NCBI GenBank assembly: GCA_009103225.1
Contig: RHPI01000385.1
Span: 513,876-554,598 of the forward strand
DNA from: Chlorokybus atmophyticus
Lineage: Eukaryota > Streptophyta > Chlorokybophyceae > Chlorokybales > Chlorokybaceae
Length of the DNA: 40,723 nucleotides
Direction of reading: 5' to 3'
Shown here one piece after another: positions 30,653 to 40,723 of the stretch. Below the pieces are notes generated by a model. That model did not search any database. It had not been told where the DNA came from and worked only from the letters and a program-made list of their open reading frames with translations. The position numbers and the translations under genes were made by a program. Every line of letters begins with the position of its first letter. Within the stretch, counting starts at the first letter, position 1.

Positions 30653-33600
30653 ATGGTGAGTCAGTCAGTTTACTGAACAGTCGCCGTCGTTGAGTTTAGC
30701 AGTGTGGAATTGATTGTAATGACGACACTGGCGAGTCAGCGCCTACGTGACTGGACTCACAACGATTTGTTACCCTGAAGTCTTGTCTGTTTTATCTTCT
30801 CCGTCATCTGTAACTGGTTGTTTGAAACCCTCGGTCATGCCCTCGCAGTCTCAAAACCTTCTGCTCGCAATACTTGTTGTTGGCTCCATTTTGTGGTATT
30901 CGTTTGTATGTATGGCACGGTGGGTCCGTTGGGTGTCATGTTAGGTCAAGGGTAGTTTACGGTTCTAGTTGGAGGCTTAGTGTCCAGTCAGTTTGCACTG
31001 GGCGTTCGTTGAATTTCTACAGCATGGCAGACGTCCAGTTTGCTTGAAACGGTTGTACTGCTGTGACATGGTCAGCTACCTATTAGGTGACACCTGATTT
31101 CAAGTGGCACTTTGCATTCACTTGAACCAAAGTATTCACTTTGTGTGCGGGCTTGTCGTCAGACCATATCAGGGCATCACGTGGGACATGACCCCAAATT
31201 TTACCATGTGTCTGCAGACGGACGCCAAGGCTACTGCAAATGGCACGACTCCGGGCTCAAAGACGAACACAAAGGAGGCTGGTTCAGAGCAGGCAGCTTC
31301 AGAGATTGCGAAGGCTTCAATCGAGGATGTGCTCTCTCGGCTTGGAGTGACTGATAAGGGTCTGAGCTCAGCACAAGTTGAGGAGCGTCTCGCCCGGTTT
31401 GGTCCGAATGCACTGGAAGAGAAGTCCGTTCACCCCGTTATTCAGTACTTGTTGTTCCTCTGGAACCCTATGTCCTGGACCATGGAGATTGCAGCGCTGT
31501 TGGCTATCATTCTTGGTGATTGGCTCGATGCTGTTCTTGTTGCATCTCTTCTTCTGATCAATGCAACCATTGGCTACTGGGAGGAGCACACCAGTGGCGA
31601 GGCGATTGCTGCTCTGAAGGCGGGTCTGGCACCAAACTCGCGCGCGCTACGAAACGGGGAATGGGTGTCGGTTCCAGCCAAGGATCTTGTGCCCGGAGAC
31701 ATCATCAAGATGAGGCTTGGCGATGTTATCCCTGCAGACTCCAAGTTGTTGGAATTTCATGGCGTGTGTAAGGTGGACCAAGCTTCCTTGACAGGAGAGA
31801 GCTTACCCGTCACCAAGTATCCCAGCAACACAGTCTTTGCAGGAGCAGTTCTGAAGCAGGGTGAGGTTGAGGCCGTCGTTTATGCTACTGGTGTCAACAC
31901 TTTCTTTGGCAAGGCAGCAGATCTGGTGCAGTCTACAGTGGTGCGCGGGCATTTTCAAACGGTGCTTACCAACATTGGTTACTTCTGCATCATCTTCATC
32001 GTCATCTGGGTGTTTGTCATCCTGATGGTGCAGTTTGTCGGCCGCAACAAGCTCTGCAATGGGCTTGGGTGGGGAGGCTCTGCTACAAAGAACTGCTACG
32101 CTTTGACAAATTCACTCGTGCTAATCGTTGGAGGCATTCCCATCGCCATGCCTACTGTGATGTCCGTGACCATGGCCGTCGGTGCTGGTCAGCTCGCCAA
32201 GCATGAGGCAATTGTTGCTCGGTTGACAGCTGTGGAGGAGATGGCTGGCATGGACCTCCTGTGCTCAGACAAGACGGGTACCCTGACGCTGAACAAGCTG
32301 ACTGTGAAGGATCCTGAGTGCTTCGAAGGTGCCACTGGACGGGAGGTCATCCTGATGGCAGCTTTGGCAGCTGGACGTGTGGACCCTGATGCAATTGATG
32401 GCGCCATCTTGGGTGTCTGTGAAGACAAGGACAAGTTCGACAACTTTGAGCTGCTGAAGTTTGAGCCATTTGACCCTGTCGGCAAGCGCGTCATTGGCAT
32501 CTACAAAGACAAGACCACTGGCCAGTCCTTTGCCGCTTGCAAGGGTGCACCACAGATTGCTCTTGGCATGGCCCACAACAAGGGTGCGCTTGCTGCAGAG
32601 GTTGAAGCAAGGATTAACAACCTTGCGTCTCGTGGCTATCGAACTCTTGGAGTTTGCAAAGCTGAGGATGAGCCTAACTTTGAGCATTGGAGGTTCATTG
32701 GCCTCATTCCACTGTTTGATCCACCGCGGCATGACACTGCAGAGACTGTGGAGAAAGCTCAGCAACTCGGCATTGGTGTCAAGATGATTACTGGTGATCA
32801 GGCGGCTATTGCCAAGGAGACATGCCGACAACTGAAGATGGGCGACGACATCCAGAGCCCGGATGAACTTTTGGAGTACGACGATGGTGATGCGGCCGTG
32901 AAGCTGCGTATTGGCAAGGCTGTTGAGCTGGCAGATGGCTTCGCTGGAGTGTACCCTGAGCACAAGTACAAGATTGTGGAGATCTTGCAGAAGCGGGGTC
33001 ACTTTGTTGGCATGACTGGCGATGGTGTCAACGACGCCCCTGCACTTAAGAAAGCGGACATTGGCATTGCTGTGGCGGATGCAACGGACGCGGCGCGCGC
33101 AGCAGCTGACATTGTGCTGATGTCGCCTGGTCTTGGTGTCATCATTCATGCCATCATTGGTGCCAGAAAGATCTTCCAGCGCATGCGGAACTATGCGATG
33201 TACAGTGTCAGCACCACCATCCGTAACGTCACCACGTTTGCCATTCTTACCATTGCTTGGGACTGGTATTTTCCCACATTCATGATGGCCTTGATTGCTA
33301 TCTTGAATGACGGCACGATCCTCACTGTCTCCACTGATCGCGTGCTGCCTTCCGACCTTCCGGATCACTGGCATCTGGACAGGATCTTTTTGCTGTCGGT
33401 TGTTCTGGGTGGGTACTTGGTGATCTCCACTCTGTTGCTGTTCGCTTTTGCAAAGAACACGACGTGGCCGTCAGATTGGTTTGGCTTGCGAGATATCAAG
33501 AACTCTCCAACTGGGCCCCAAGTGGGTGAGTCTCAGGAATATGTGCATCGCCTCGGCCTGGACTATCTTCGTTCCATTGTCTACCTCAACATCTCCATAT

Positions 33601-34262
33601 CTGGCCAGCTTATTATCTTCTCCACTCGCTCCACCAAATTCTGGTTCTCCTCGCGGCCTTCGTACCCGCTGATGGGGGCCTTTGTGATTGCCCAAATTGT
33701 GAGCACATTCATCGCAGTTTATGGGTTTGGCGGCTATCCCAACGACGGGTTTACAGATTTCCGGGGCTGCGGCTGGGGTTGGGCACTGTTCGTGTGGATC
33801 TGGTCCTTCCTCTGGTTCCTGCCTCTGGACTTCTTCAAGCTTGCGGTGCAGGGCTTCTACCACCGTTTGGATAAGAAGCGTTCTCTCGTGGCGCGAGAGA
33901 ACGTGCCGGAGACGCAGCAGGGGCATCCCGTCTACGGCAAGATGGAGACATTCCAGGCTGGCTGGACAGTTACGGGCAAGACCATTCTGACCGTGCCGGA
34001 TGCGCAGACAGTGCACTCCCTTGGCAACTCGGACTCGCGAACGGTTACGTCCCTCAATGAGATCACATACGACGGGGCGGGCGCGACTGCTACCGGCGGT
34101 GGCCGCCGTCTGAAGGATGTCACGTGGCCCAAGTTGGAGACGACAGAGCAGAAACCTCGTGGCCTCAAGTCCATCTTCAACGAGACACCAACGGACGGGC
34201 CTGCATCGGCGGGGCCGCCAGACCAGGGCATTGAGATCACTCCTCAGGCCGGAACTAAGTAG
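30653..34262 (+). CDS. Plasma-membrane H+-ATPase (P-type IIIA)
   Basis: Proton pump energising the plasma membrane. I model a start codon at 30653-30655 at the very end of a leader exon (ACAATG then GTGAGT), a 562-base intron and one coding exon 31218-34262, giving 1015 residues beginning M-TDAKATANG. If unspliced, ATGs at 31188 or 31206 are in frame and add 5-11 residues. Motifs: T193-G-E-S in SLTGESLPVTK, phosphorylated Asp352 in CSDKTGTLTLNKLT, MITGDQAAIAKETCRQL, GDGVNDAPALKKADIGIAV (602-620) and Asp699 in AILNDGTI, the transport aspartate of plant pumps. Membrane segments are visible around NPMSWTMEIAALLAIILGDW, the VIWVFVILMV stretch and six or so C-terminal ones. The tail ends ITPQAGTK and lacks the land-plant YTV. 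Over 3 kb without an intron contrasts with every neighbour. Confidence 0.95.
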
Positions 34263-35135
34263 GGGAGGCGTATTAGTAGTGCAAGTGCGTGACTACCGGA
34301 TTTGCCCACGTCTGTGTCGCAGGGGGTGTGGTGGGGTCTGCTGTGATTCAGAGCATTTCCTAACCTCAGCTGAGTGGACACCTGCTGTGCTTCTCTTTTA
34401 GAACACACAGGCAGCGTTGAAGGCAACACACAACCCCGGCTGCTTGATTGCATCGCGTAGTAGCTTTGGCGGGCTGTACAGTTCCGGGTGGTTGCGGTAG
34501 GGTTTTGCACTTACAGTAACTTGGTTGTTCATATCAATGGTTATTGGATTGACTTGATTTTAGGCAATTATATTTGTGAGCCTCGTGTTCTGTAGATGGA
34601 TGCCCGCATTACATACTTGTGCACTGTCACACATGTGTGTGTATTATTGTGTCAATCGATGTGCAGGACGTAGTCATCATTGTCTCACACCTTGCCTGGC
34701 TGGTAGCTGATTGTCACGCATACGAATGTGAGTTCACCAAGTGTTTGTCATGCAAATCATAGCCTCTGCAGCATAGCAATCAATGTGCATGATGCCAACT
34801 CTAGGCTACATGACCACATGCATATGATGTGCCATATGTGTTTTGTATGCACAAGTGCTGTTGTGCATTCGCTTCTTGGCATCACAAACCCAAACTTGTG
34901 TGTATCATGGCACACACACCCCACACGGTAGCATTATGCCACATACAATACACAGACTATGATCTACTGTCACCAGTGCAAAGCCGCACTGTTCAGCACT
35001 GTTCAGCAAATAGTGCGTGTGCATCATATGCAGGTTTCAACTCCTGGAGCTTGATTCCCGCCCCTGCAGCGCTCCAGCAGTGCTGGTGCAGCACAGTACT
35101 GGACCGGCACAAGGTCTGGACCTAATCAGCGTCTC
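34263..35135. other. Intergenic region between H+-ATPase and PEAMT genes
   Basis: About 870 bases with no gene seen. It should hold the H+-ATPase 3' UTR and PEAMT promoter. It contains a 10-bp tandem duplication GCACTGTTCA (34986-35005) and several CACA/TGTG runs. Confidence 0.5.
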
Positions 35136-35203
35136 ATGAGACCCGCACTATCGCACTCTTCAGCGTTATGAGACCCGGGATCCATCTACACGTGTACGCG
35201 TAG
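35136..35203 (+). promoter_or_regulatory. Two short upstream reading frames before the PEAMT gene
   Basis: ATG at 35136 opens an 11-codon frame (MRPALSHSSAL, stop 35169-35171). A second ATG at 35168, overlapping the end of the first, opens another 11-codon frame (MRPGIHLHVYA, stop 35201-35203). Both start with the same ATGAGACCCG. They matter only if the transcript starts upstream of 35136. Plant PEAMT leaders are known to carry a regulatory upstream frame. Confidence 0.4.
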
Positions 35204-35331
35204 AGGCAGCGCCTTCCTGGAAGTTCCCAGCCACTGTGCCTTGGCCAAAATCAGGCTTGTGATCATTGGCAGTGGCTCGCGCGGCAATTCAGTCGTGGCC
35301 GGACGGTGTAGCCTGGACACATACAGAGGGC

Positions 35332-38118
35332 ATGGAGGCCGCCGCCGCCGCCGACCAGGCGGCTGGCTGCCGCGCTAACGGCAATGCGGGCGCAGCTGTG
35401 GCCCACCAGCACGACGACGCCCAGCCGGCGGTGCTAGCCAACGGGATGGGCAAGGCGCGCGTCGGCGTCGGCGTCGGCGACGCTGAGGCAATGGCTGTGG
35501 CCACCGAGAACATTGCGCAGGCAGTGAAAGGTGCATGGCAAACCAGCTAGCTTGCCTGCTAGCCTGCTTACTGGGTGGATCATCAAGCTTGCTTCTGTCT
35601 AAGCGTATAGCAATTTCTATCAAGTGACCCTTTGCAGACCTTCATAGACTATGGGTAATTGCACCAGCCAGGATGGTGCTATGTCATGCAATATACGTAG
35701 GTGGAGACTTTTCCTTATGCCTTGCTGACTCATGCAGCGTTGGGCTTGGCAACCAGCGACGGCAATGAAGAGGACGACAGGGCGAAGCAGCGGGCGTACT
35801 GGGCGGAGCACAGTGCAACTGTCTCAGTGGAAGCCATGATGCTCGACTCGCAAGTAAGCAACCAAGCAGAAGAAAAGCAGTGTGCACACACAATGTCTCT
35901 CTGTGTGTGCTCAATTGCCAGTGCTCACAGCCCAGCTCTCAATTTCTGTCTCGTTAGGCGCTGCTTCTCGACCGGGCGGAAAGACCCGAAGTGCTTGGCA
36001 TGCTGCCGGATTTCAGCGGCAGGGGCGTCATTGAGCTGGGCGCTGGCATGGGCCGCTTCACCGGCGACCTGGCCAAGCACGCCAAGCTCGTTGTCGCAGT
36101 TGACTTTATGGAAAACTTTATCCAGAAGGTTAGCAACATTTTTCTGTATCAGTTTAGATGTATGAGCCAACGGTCACGCTATCAACACGGAATGTCGCAA
36201 TGTCGTAATGTGCATGTGTGTGTGTGCAGAATAAGCAGGAGCACGGGCACTTGGGCAATATAGACTTCCGTTGCGCCGACGTGACGTCGGCTGAGTTCGT
36301 TCAGTCTATGACACCGCACAAGAACTCTGCAGCGCTTGTATTCACAAATTGGTTGATGATGTACCTTGCTGACAGCGAGGTACCAGTGCATAATGGTGCG
36401 AGACAGGAAAGACTGTGCAAGCAGAGTGGCTGAACGAGTGCATGCTTGCATGCAGGTGCAAGAGCTGGCGGGAAACATGCTTTCGTGGCTAGAAGAAGGC
36501 GGGTGTTTGTTCTTTAGAGAGTCCTGTTTTCACCAGTCCGGGGACGCAAAGAGAAAGAACAACCCCACGCACTACAGGGACCCGGACTTCTACACTCAGA
36601 TCTTCGACAGCGTGAGACTGGTTGAAGAAGATGGGCGTACATATGGCCTGGAGCTCGTCACTTGTCGCTGCCTCTCCGCTTACGTGCTGCTGAAGAAGAA
36701 CCAAAATCAGGTCCGCAGAGGCTGTGTGCAAGCAACTGTTCTGGCAACGAATTACTTAACACCCACCCTCCGCATTGCCACAGGTATGTTGGGTTTGGAA
36801 GAAGGTGCGCGAGTTCGACTCCTTCCAGCGGTTTTTGGACGGCGTGCAGTACACGAATAAGAACATCAGGCGCTACGAGCGCATATACGGCAGGGGCTTT
36901 GTCAGTGCAGGAGGCCCGGGTGAGCGGTCTTGGAGTGCAAGCTGTTGCCTTTGTCTTACTAACTATTGCTTATCATCACTTTTGTAGAGACAACAACGGA
37001 ATTCTCCTCGTTGCTGAATCTGCAAAAGGACGAGTATGTGTTGGATGTGGGCTGCGGTGTTGGGGGTGGGGCTGTGTACATGGCTGAGACGTACGGGGTC
37101 CATGTGTATGCCATTGATTTGTCATTGAACATGGTGAGTTGGGACACAGTTGTGAGTAGAGCATGGTCGTGTTGTCTGTTGTCTCATGTGTATGATAACT
37201 ATAATCCGCTGATACAGCATGCGTGGTACAGATTGCGGTGGCGCTCGAGCACGCAGTTGGGCGACACTGCAGCGTAGAGTTTGAAGTGGCCGATTGCACC
37301 AGGAAACAGTTTGCAGAGAACACATTTGATGTCATATTCAGCCGAGACACAATACTGCACATACAGGTCAGAGCATAGTTGTGAGTCCATCTTAAGCTGA
37401 TTGTGACATGCCATTGACACCTTTGTCATCATCCGCTGCTGCAGGATAAGCCCGCGCTTTTCAGGAATCTCTTCAAGTGGTTGAAACCCGGTGGCCGCTT
37501 CCTTGCAACGGACTACTGCAAGGCGCCGGACGCATGCTCTGCAGACTTCACTGCCTACATCCGGCAACGCGGCTACGACCTGCATGACATTGACTCGTAT
37601 GGGAAGGTGAGAGCTATGGAGTGCAATTGCTTGCATTGCTTACTGGGTTGCATGAGGCAATGCGGCTCACTATTGCTTGCATTCGGGTCAGTTTCTCGAA
37701 GACGCGGGTTTTGTGGATGTCAAGGCAGAAGACCGCACAGAGCAGGTGACGAGTTGACCTGCGCCGCTCTCATGTACCCACACCCTGCCCGCAGTGGTTG
37801 CATCACATGTGCATTATCTGACAGCCATTACGTTCTGTTGCAGTTTCAGCTCTTGCTGGAAACAGAGCTTGCAAGGGTGAAGGCTGGTAGAAGCGCATTT
37901 GTACAGGACTTTTCTGAGGTGAGTGCACTGTCAAATACCTGCATGCGTAATTGTTACATTCAATGCCCTTGCTGGAGTACGTGACTCACACTCTGTCATG
38001 GCTGTACCTCTATCAGACGGACTACAATGAAGTTGTAGATAGTTGGGAGGCCAAGTTAGACCGCTGCAAACGTGGGGAGCAGCGTTGGGGTTTGTTCATG
38101 GCTAGCAAACCAGCGTAG
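35332..38118 (+). CDS. Phosphoethanolamine N-methyltransferase (two methyltransferase domains)
   Basis: Uses S-adenosylmethionine to methylate phosphoethanolamine three times to phosphocholine, for phosphatidylcholine; cytosolic. Exons are 35332-35530, 35738-35853, 35958-36128, 36230-36379, 36456-36710, 36784-36919, 36988-37133, 37232-37366, 37445-37606, 37692-37745, 37844-37918 and 38017-38118, giving 566 residues. Domain 1: [31 protein letters not shown] (129-144), [34 protein letters not shown]. The linker has [20 protein letters not shown]. Domain 2: [17 protein letters not shown] (360-376), [56 protein letters not shown], ending [13 protein letters not shown]. This is the plant bifunctional type. 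The N-terminus is about 75 residues longer than usual, Ala/Gly/Val-rich ([11 protein letters not shown]) and with no homology I recognise. The start is the first ATG in the open frame. Confidence 0.94.
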
Positions 38119-40691
38119 ATTGTCACATGTGTACGATATTAGTACTAGCCTGCTGCCCTTCTGTCTGGCATATTGTGATGCCAAACTGAAAGGGAGGCAT
38201 GTTGTCACTCTTTGCTGTTTTTGATTCTAATCTGTCATGTTTGGCAGCTGTACGCTGCTAGGTACAGGTGACAGCATGTCTTGCCATATGGGCCGTTCTC
38301 TTCTGTGCACCCTTCAAAACATACGATCCCTCATGTGCATAGTGGGTGAGTGATTGTTGCCCAGTCAGGCAACAAGATGCCCAACGTGGCGGAGCTTCAT
38401 TTGCATGCAGTTTGACCCAATAGCAGCTGAGTGCACACTTTTGTTGCGAGTGTTGTCTCAACAATGGTGTGCATCATTCTGTCTGTTACGCTGTATAATG
38501 TTCACAATTTTTGCCTGGTGGTGCGTGCTACATTAGCGCTGCTGTCTTCAAAACAATCCTCTAGCACCAATGCAAATTGTTGCAACGCAACAAATCAATC
38601 ACAGCATTCCCTATGTACTCTAATGACACTATATCAACTCACCTTCATTCAAGAGGGCAGTGTTATGAATTGGTAGACGGTTTGCATACAATCATCATAT
38701 TATTATGCATTGACATGTACGTATCGGGTGTTAGTGCTGCACCATGCCTAATAATAATAGCACAATGTTGCTTACGGTGCATGCTAAACATGTTGTCATG
38801 GGTGTGACACCTTGCATGCATTGATCATAACTTACCCTTGATGTACACACAACCACACGTCACAACACTACCCAGCTACACAAGCGACGCGTCCACCTTA
38901 AACGTTGGAGGGCCTTAGGCCACATGACCCATCCAAGCACCGCTGACACCGCCGCCGCTCCCCGCTCCAAGATCGCCGCACCTGCGCTCGCTGAAAGGCG
39001 CATGCCACGAGCTGCCGGCATGTGCGGATGAAGCCCTCAAAGCGCCGTGGCTCTGCTCTTCGAATTGTGGCGATGTGGCGAGCACACAGGCATTGAACCT
39101 TCATGGACAACAATGATGCCGTCGATGCCAAATGATGCATCAGCTGCATTTTCAATTATAGGTAGCTAACGTCGTGCAAAAATTGCCCAAATGTCCATTG
39201 CAAATCTATTGTACGCATGGATTGAAATACAGCATTTACTCAGACTTCCCTTAACACAACAACTTGTTGCTAAACAGAAGCTTATGTGCACGTGGATATG
39301 GATAAACATTTTCTTTTAAATGATCATGTTGTTATAATCATTGAGCTGTTACGGATACATTTGTACTCATGATATCTTACAATAAAATATGAGATCTTGG
39401 CAACTTATGTAGCATTAGCAATGTCATCTACAGGTCATAGTATGACCCACTTGCGTTCCCAATAATCCAGTTATTTACATAAATAACTTGTATACCCTCA
39501 CAGCTGCAGAGTGGCCGTTGCCTTGCCATTGAACAGCACTGCAACGGCAAATGGTGACAGCAAAGCTTTAATTAAATCAACTTTGATAACATGTTTTTAT
39601 CATGGCTAATCTCTAACAGCCTACTGATTAGCCACAGGTAATAATTTGTTACTTATTGCTACGCACGCAACTCCATGATTTCGCAAGCATAATGTTTATG
39701 TACGCATTCCTGAAATAACCCGGCAGTGTCTCCAACATCATTTTACCGGAGCATATCATAAAATATTTGTTCTTGAGATTGAGTACTCTCACATTATTGA
39801 GTATTTTAGCAAAAGCACTTAAACGCCACACGAATTGGATTTGATAATCCAACAACTACCAATATTTATACTTCAAGTGAATACAAAATCGCGGAATATA
39901 CATATGCAGCATGGTTGTAATAACAAAAAGAGTAAACGTGCCAGTTTACACAAAGCGCAAAGTGCCAGCGCTTGCCATGCATGGCGACCACCGCATCGTA
40001 ATCCCCCTCTTCAAGCACATTTATGACATTCAACATGTGCAGGCTCTCATGGTTGGTAGCCTGGAAGGCATAATCGTGCTCATGGCATATGCGGAACGCA
40101 ACAGCGTTTGGGTGACAGTGGCAGCGTCGGCGAACATGGGCATGAGGCGGCAAATATAGGCAGATTCAGCGCGCGTCGCAACCAGCATCAACTCACAGCA
40201 TGCACGATGTCTCAACTATCAGCAAGCTCATGAGAATGCGTGAGAGCAATCAATGGCAATCATATACAAGGTTATGCATTATTGATTGTAAGTTGCGATG
40301 CTTGTATGTAAGTTCTTCAGTTCTAAACATCATCATTCTTTGAATTATTATAAAAGTAAGTTGTGACTTCAACTTAATGTTGATTCACATTTTGCATACA
40401 ATTGTAGAGCAATGTAAATCTAATTGGCAAAAGCCAATCACAACTACACGACGAGATGGTATTATTGCTTCATGCTGGCAAGTTCATATTGGCAAAATCA
40501 TCAGAACATGTGCCGGAACACGAGGCTTGCTCGTGACCTACTTAAACAGACTGTTACAATGAACTTTAAGCGACATGCTACATTAAATGCGAAGATCATC
40601 CATACATCACACCCCGTCTACAAGAGCATTCATTATCATGTACATGTATTTCGAAATATACTCGCCAACATCCCTAGTGTTAAGTTGATTA
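38119..40691. other. Right-hand region with no convincing gene
   Basis: 2.5 kb. The first 0.8 kb is ordinary intergenic sequence with the PEAMT 3' UTR. A GC-rich patch at about 38930-39070 supports only a short arginine-rich minus frame. From 39160 the sequence is strongly AT-rich, apart from a more balanced block at about 39940-40150 that is open in both directions. Confidence 0.5.
39911..40159 (+). CDS. Possible short open frame or gene fragment
   Basis: An 82-codon frame with a true ATG (starts MVVITKRVNVPVYTKR) coincides with a block of higher GC in an AT-rich surrounding. Its composition is protein-like, but I recognise no family, and the opposite strand is also open across it. It could be a degraded exon, a fragment of a mobile element or chance. 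Confidence 0.2.
   Translation: MVVITKRVNVPVYTKRKVPALAMHGDHRIVIPLFKHIYDIQHVQALMVGSLEGIIVLMAYAERNSVWVTVAASANMGMRRQI

Positions 40692-40723
<32 letters not shown>
40692..40723. repeat. CA/TA dinucleotide microsatellite at window edge
   Basis: A short AC run passes directly into an AT run that reaches the last base of the window, so the full length is not visible. Confidence 0.9.

Noticed and set aside
32265-33374. A 369-codon open frame on the minus strand
   Set aside because: It is exactly antisense to the conserved phosphorylation and hinge region of the H+-ATPase, has no family motif and is explained by codon bias of the sense gene.
38898-39149. Arg/Cys-rich minus-strand frame in a GC patch
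   Set aside because: Short, no motif, no splice-linked continuation found; ATG context unremarkable.

Overview
This window is nuclear DNA from an intron-rich eukaryote of the green lineage, most likely an alga. The evidence for a eukaryote is dense GT-AG (two GC-AG) introns, one mRNA-decapping factor, one Mediator kinase and several proteins with mitochondrial presequences. The evidence for Viridiplantae is a plant-type CDKE/CDK8 kinase, a two-domain phosphoethanolamine N-methyltransferase, a plant-like mitochondrial ribosomal protein mL43, a plant-clade PP2C and a secreted protein with a pollen Ole e 1-like domain. The plasma-membrane H+-ATPase is of the algal kind, without a recognisable land-plant 14-3-3 binding C-terminus. 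A streptophyte-grade alga is my best inference, but the species cannot be fixed from the sequence. All exon boundaries below were built by hand from splice signals, reading-frame continuity and remembered family motifs. No search was run.

Layout. 1-3.9 kb: promoter, leader intron and a ten-coding-exon gene for a secreted Ole e 1 plus beta-propeller protein (+). 4.9-7.9 kb: acetyl-CoA acetyltransferase (-). 8.3-11.4 kb: dihydrolipoamide dehydrogenase (+). 12.4-13.8 kb: NDUFAF3/Mth938-like complex I assembly protein (-). 14.0-16.0 kb: SETD9-like SET-domain protein (+). 16.9-19.9 kb: decapping protein DCP1 (-). 20.5-22.7 kb: CDK8/CDKE (+). 23.4-24.3 kb: mL43 (-). 24.9-27.3 kb: PP2C phosphatase (+). 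27.3-30.3 kb: no gene recognised. 30.65-34.26 kb: P-type H+-ATPase with one huge coding exon (+). 35.3-38.1 kb: phosphoethanolamine N-methyltransferase (+). 38.1-40.7 kb: no convincing gene, increasingly AT-rich, ending in a CA/TA microsatellite at the window edge.

The first nine genes alternate strand without exception, giving four head-to-head pairs with short shared upstream regions (AACT/DLD, NDUFAF3/SETD9-like, DCP1/CDK8, mL43/PP2C). Four products (AACT, DLD, NDUFAF3-like, mL43) are expected in mitochondria. AACT and DLD, which sit back to back, both belong to mitochondrial acyl-CoA metabolism. The remaining genes act in mRNA decay and transcription control (DCP1, CDK8), signalling (PP2C), membrane energisation (H+-ATPase), phosphatidylcholine synthesis (PEAMT) and, by inference, the cell surface (Ole e 1 protein).

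Most worth a second look are: the Ole e 1/YWTD-like propeller gene, in which every coding intron is phase 1 and several fall at the same place in the repeat; the H+-ATPase, whose start codon appears to be alone at the end of a leader exon; twin 11-codon upstream reading frames before the PEAMT gene; and strict strand alternation over 27 kb.
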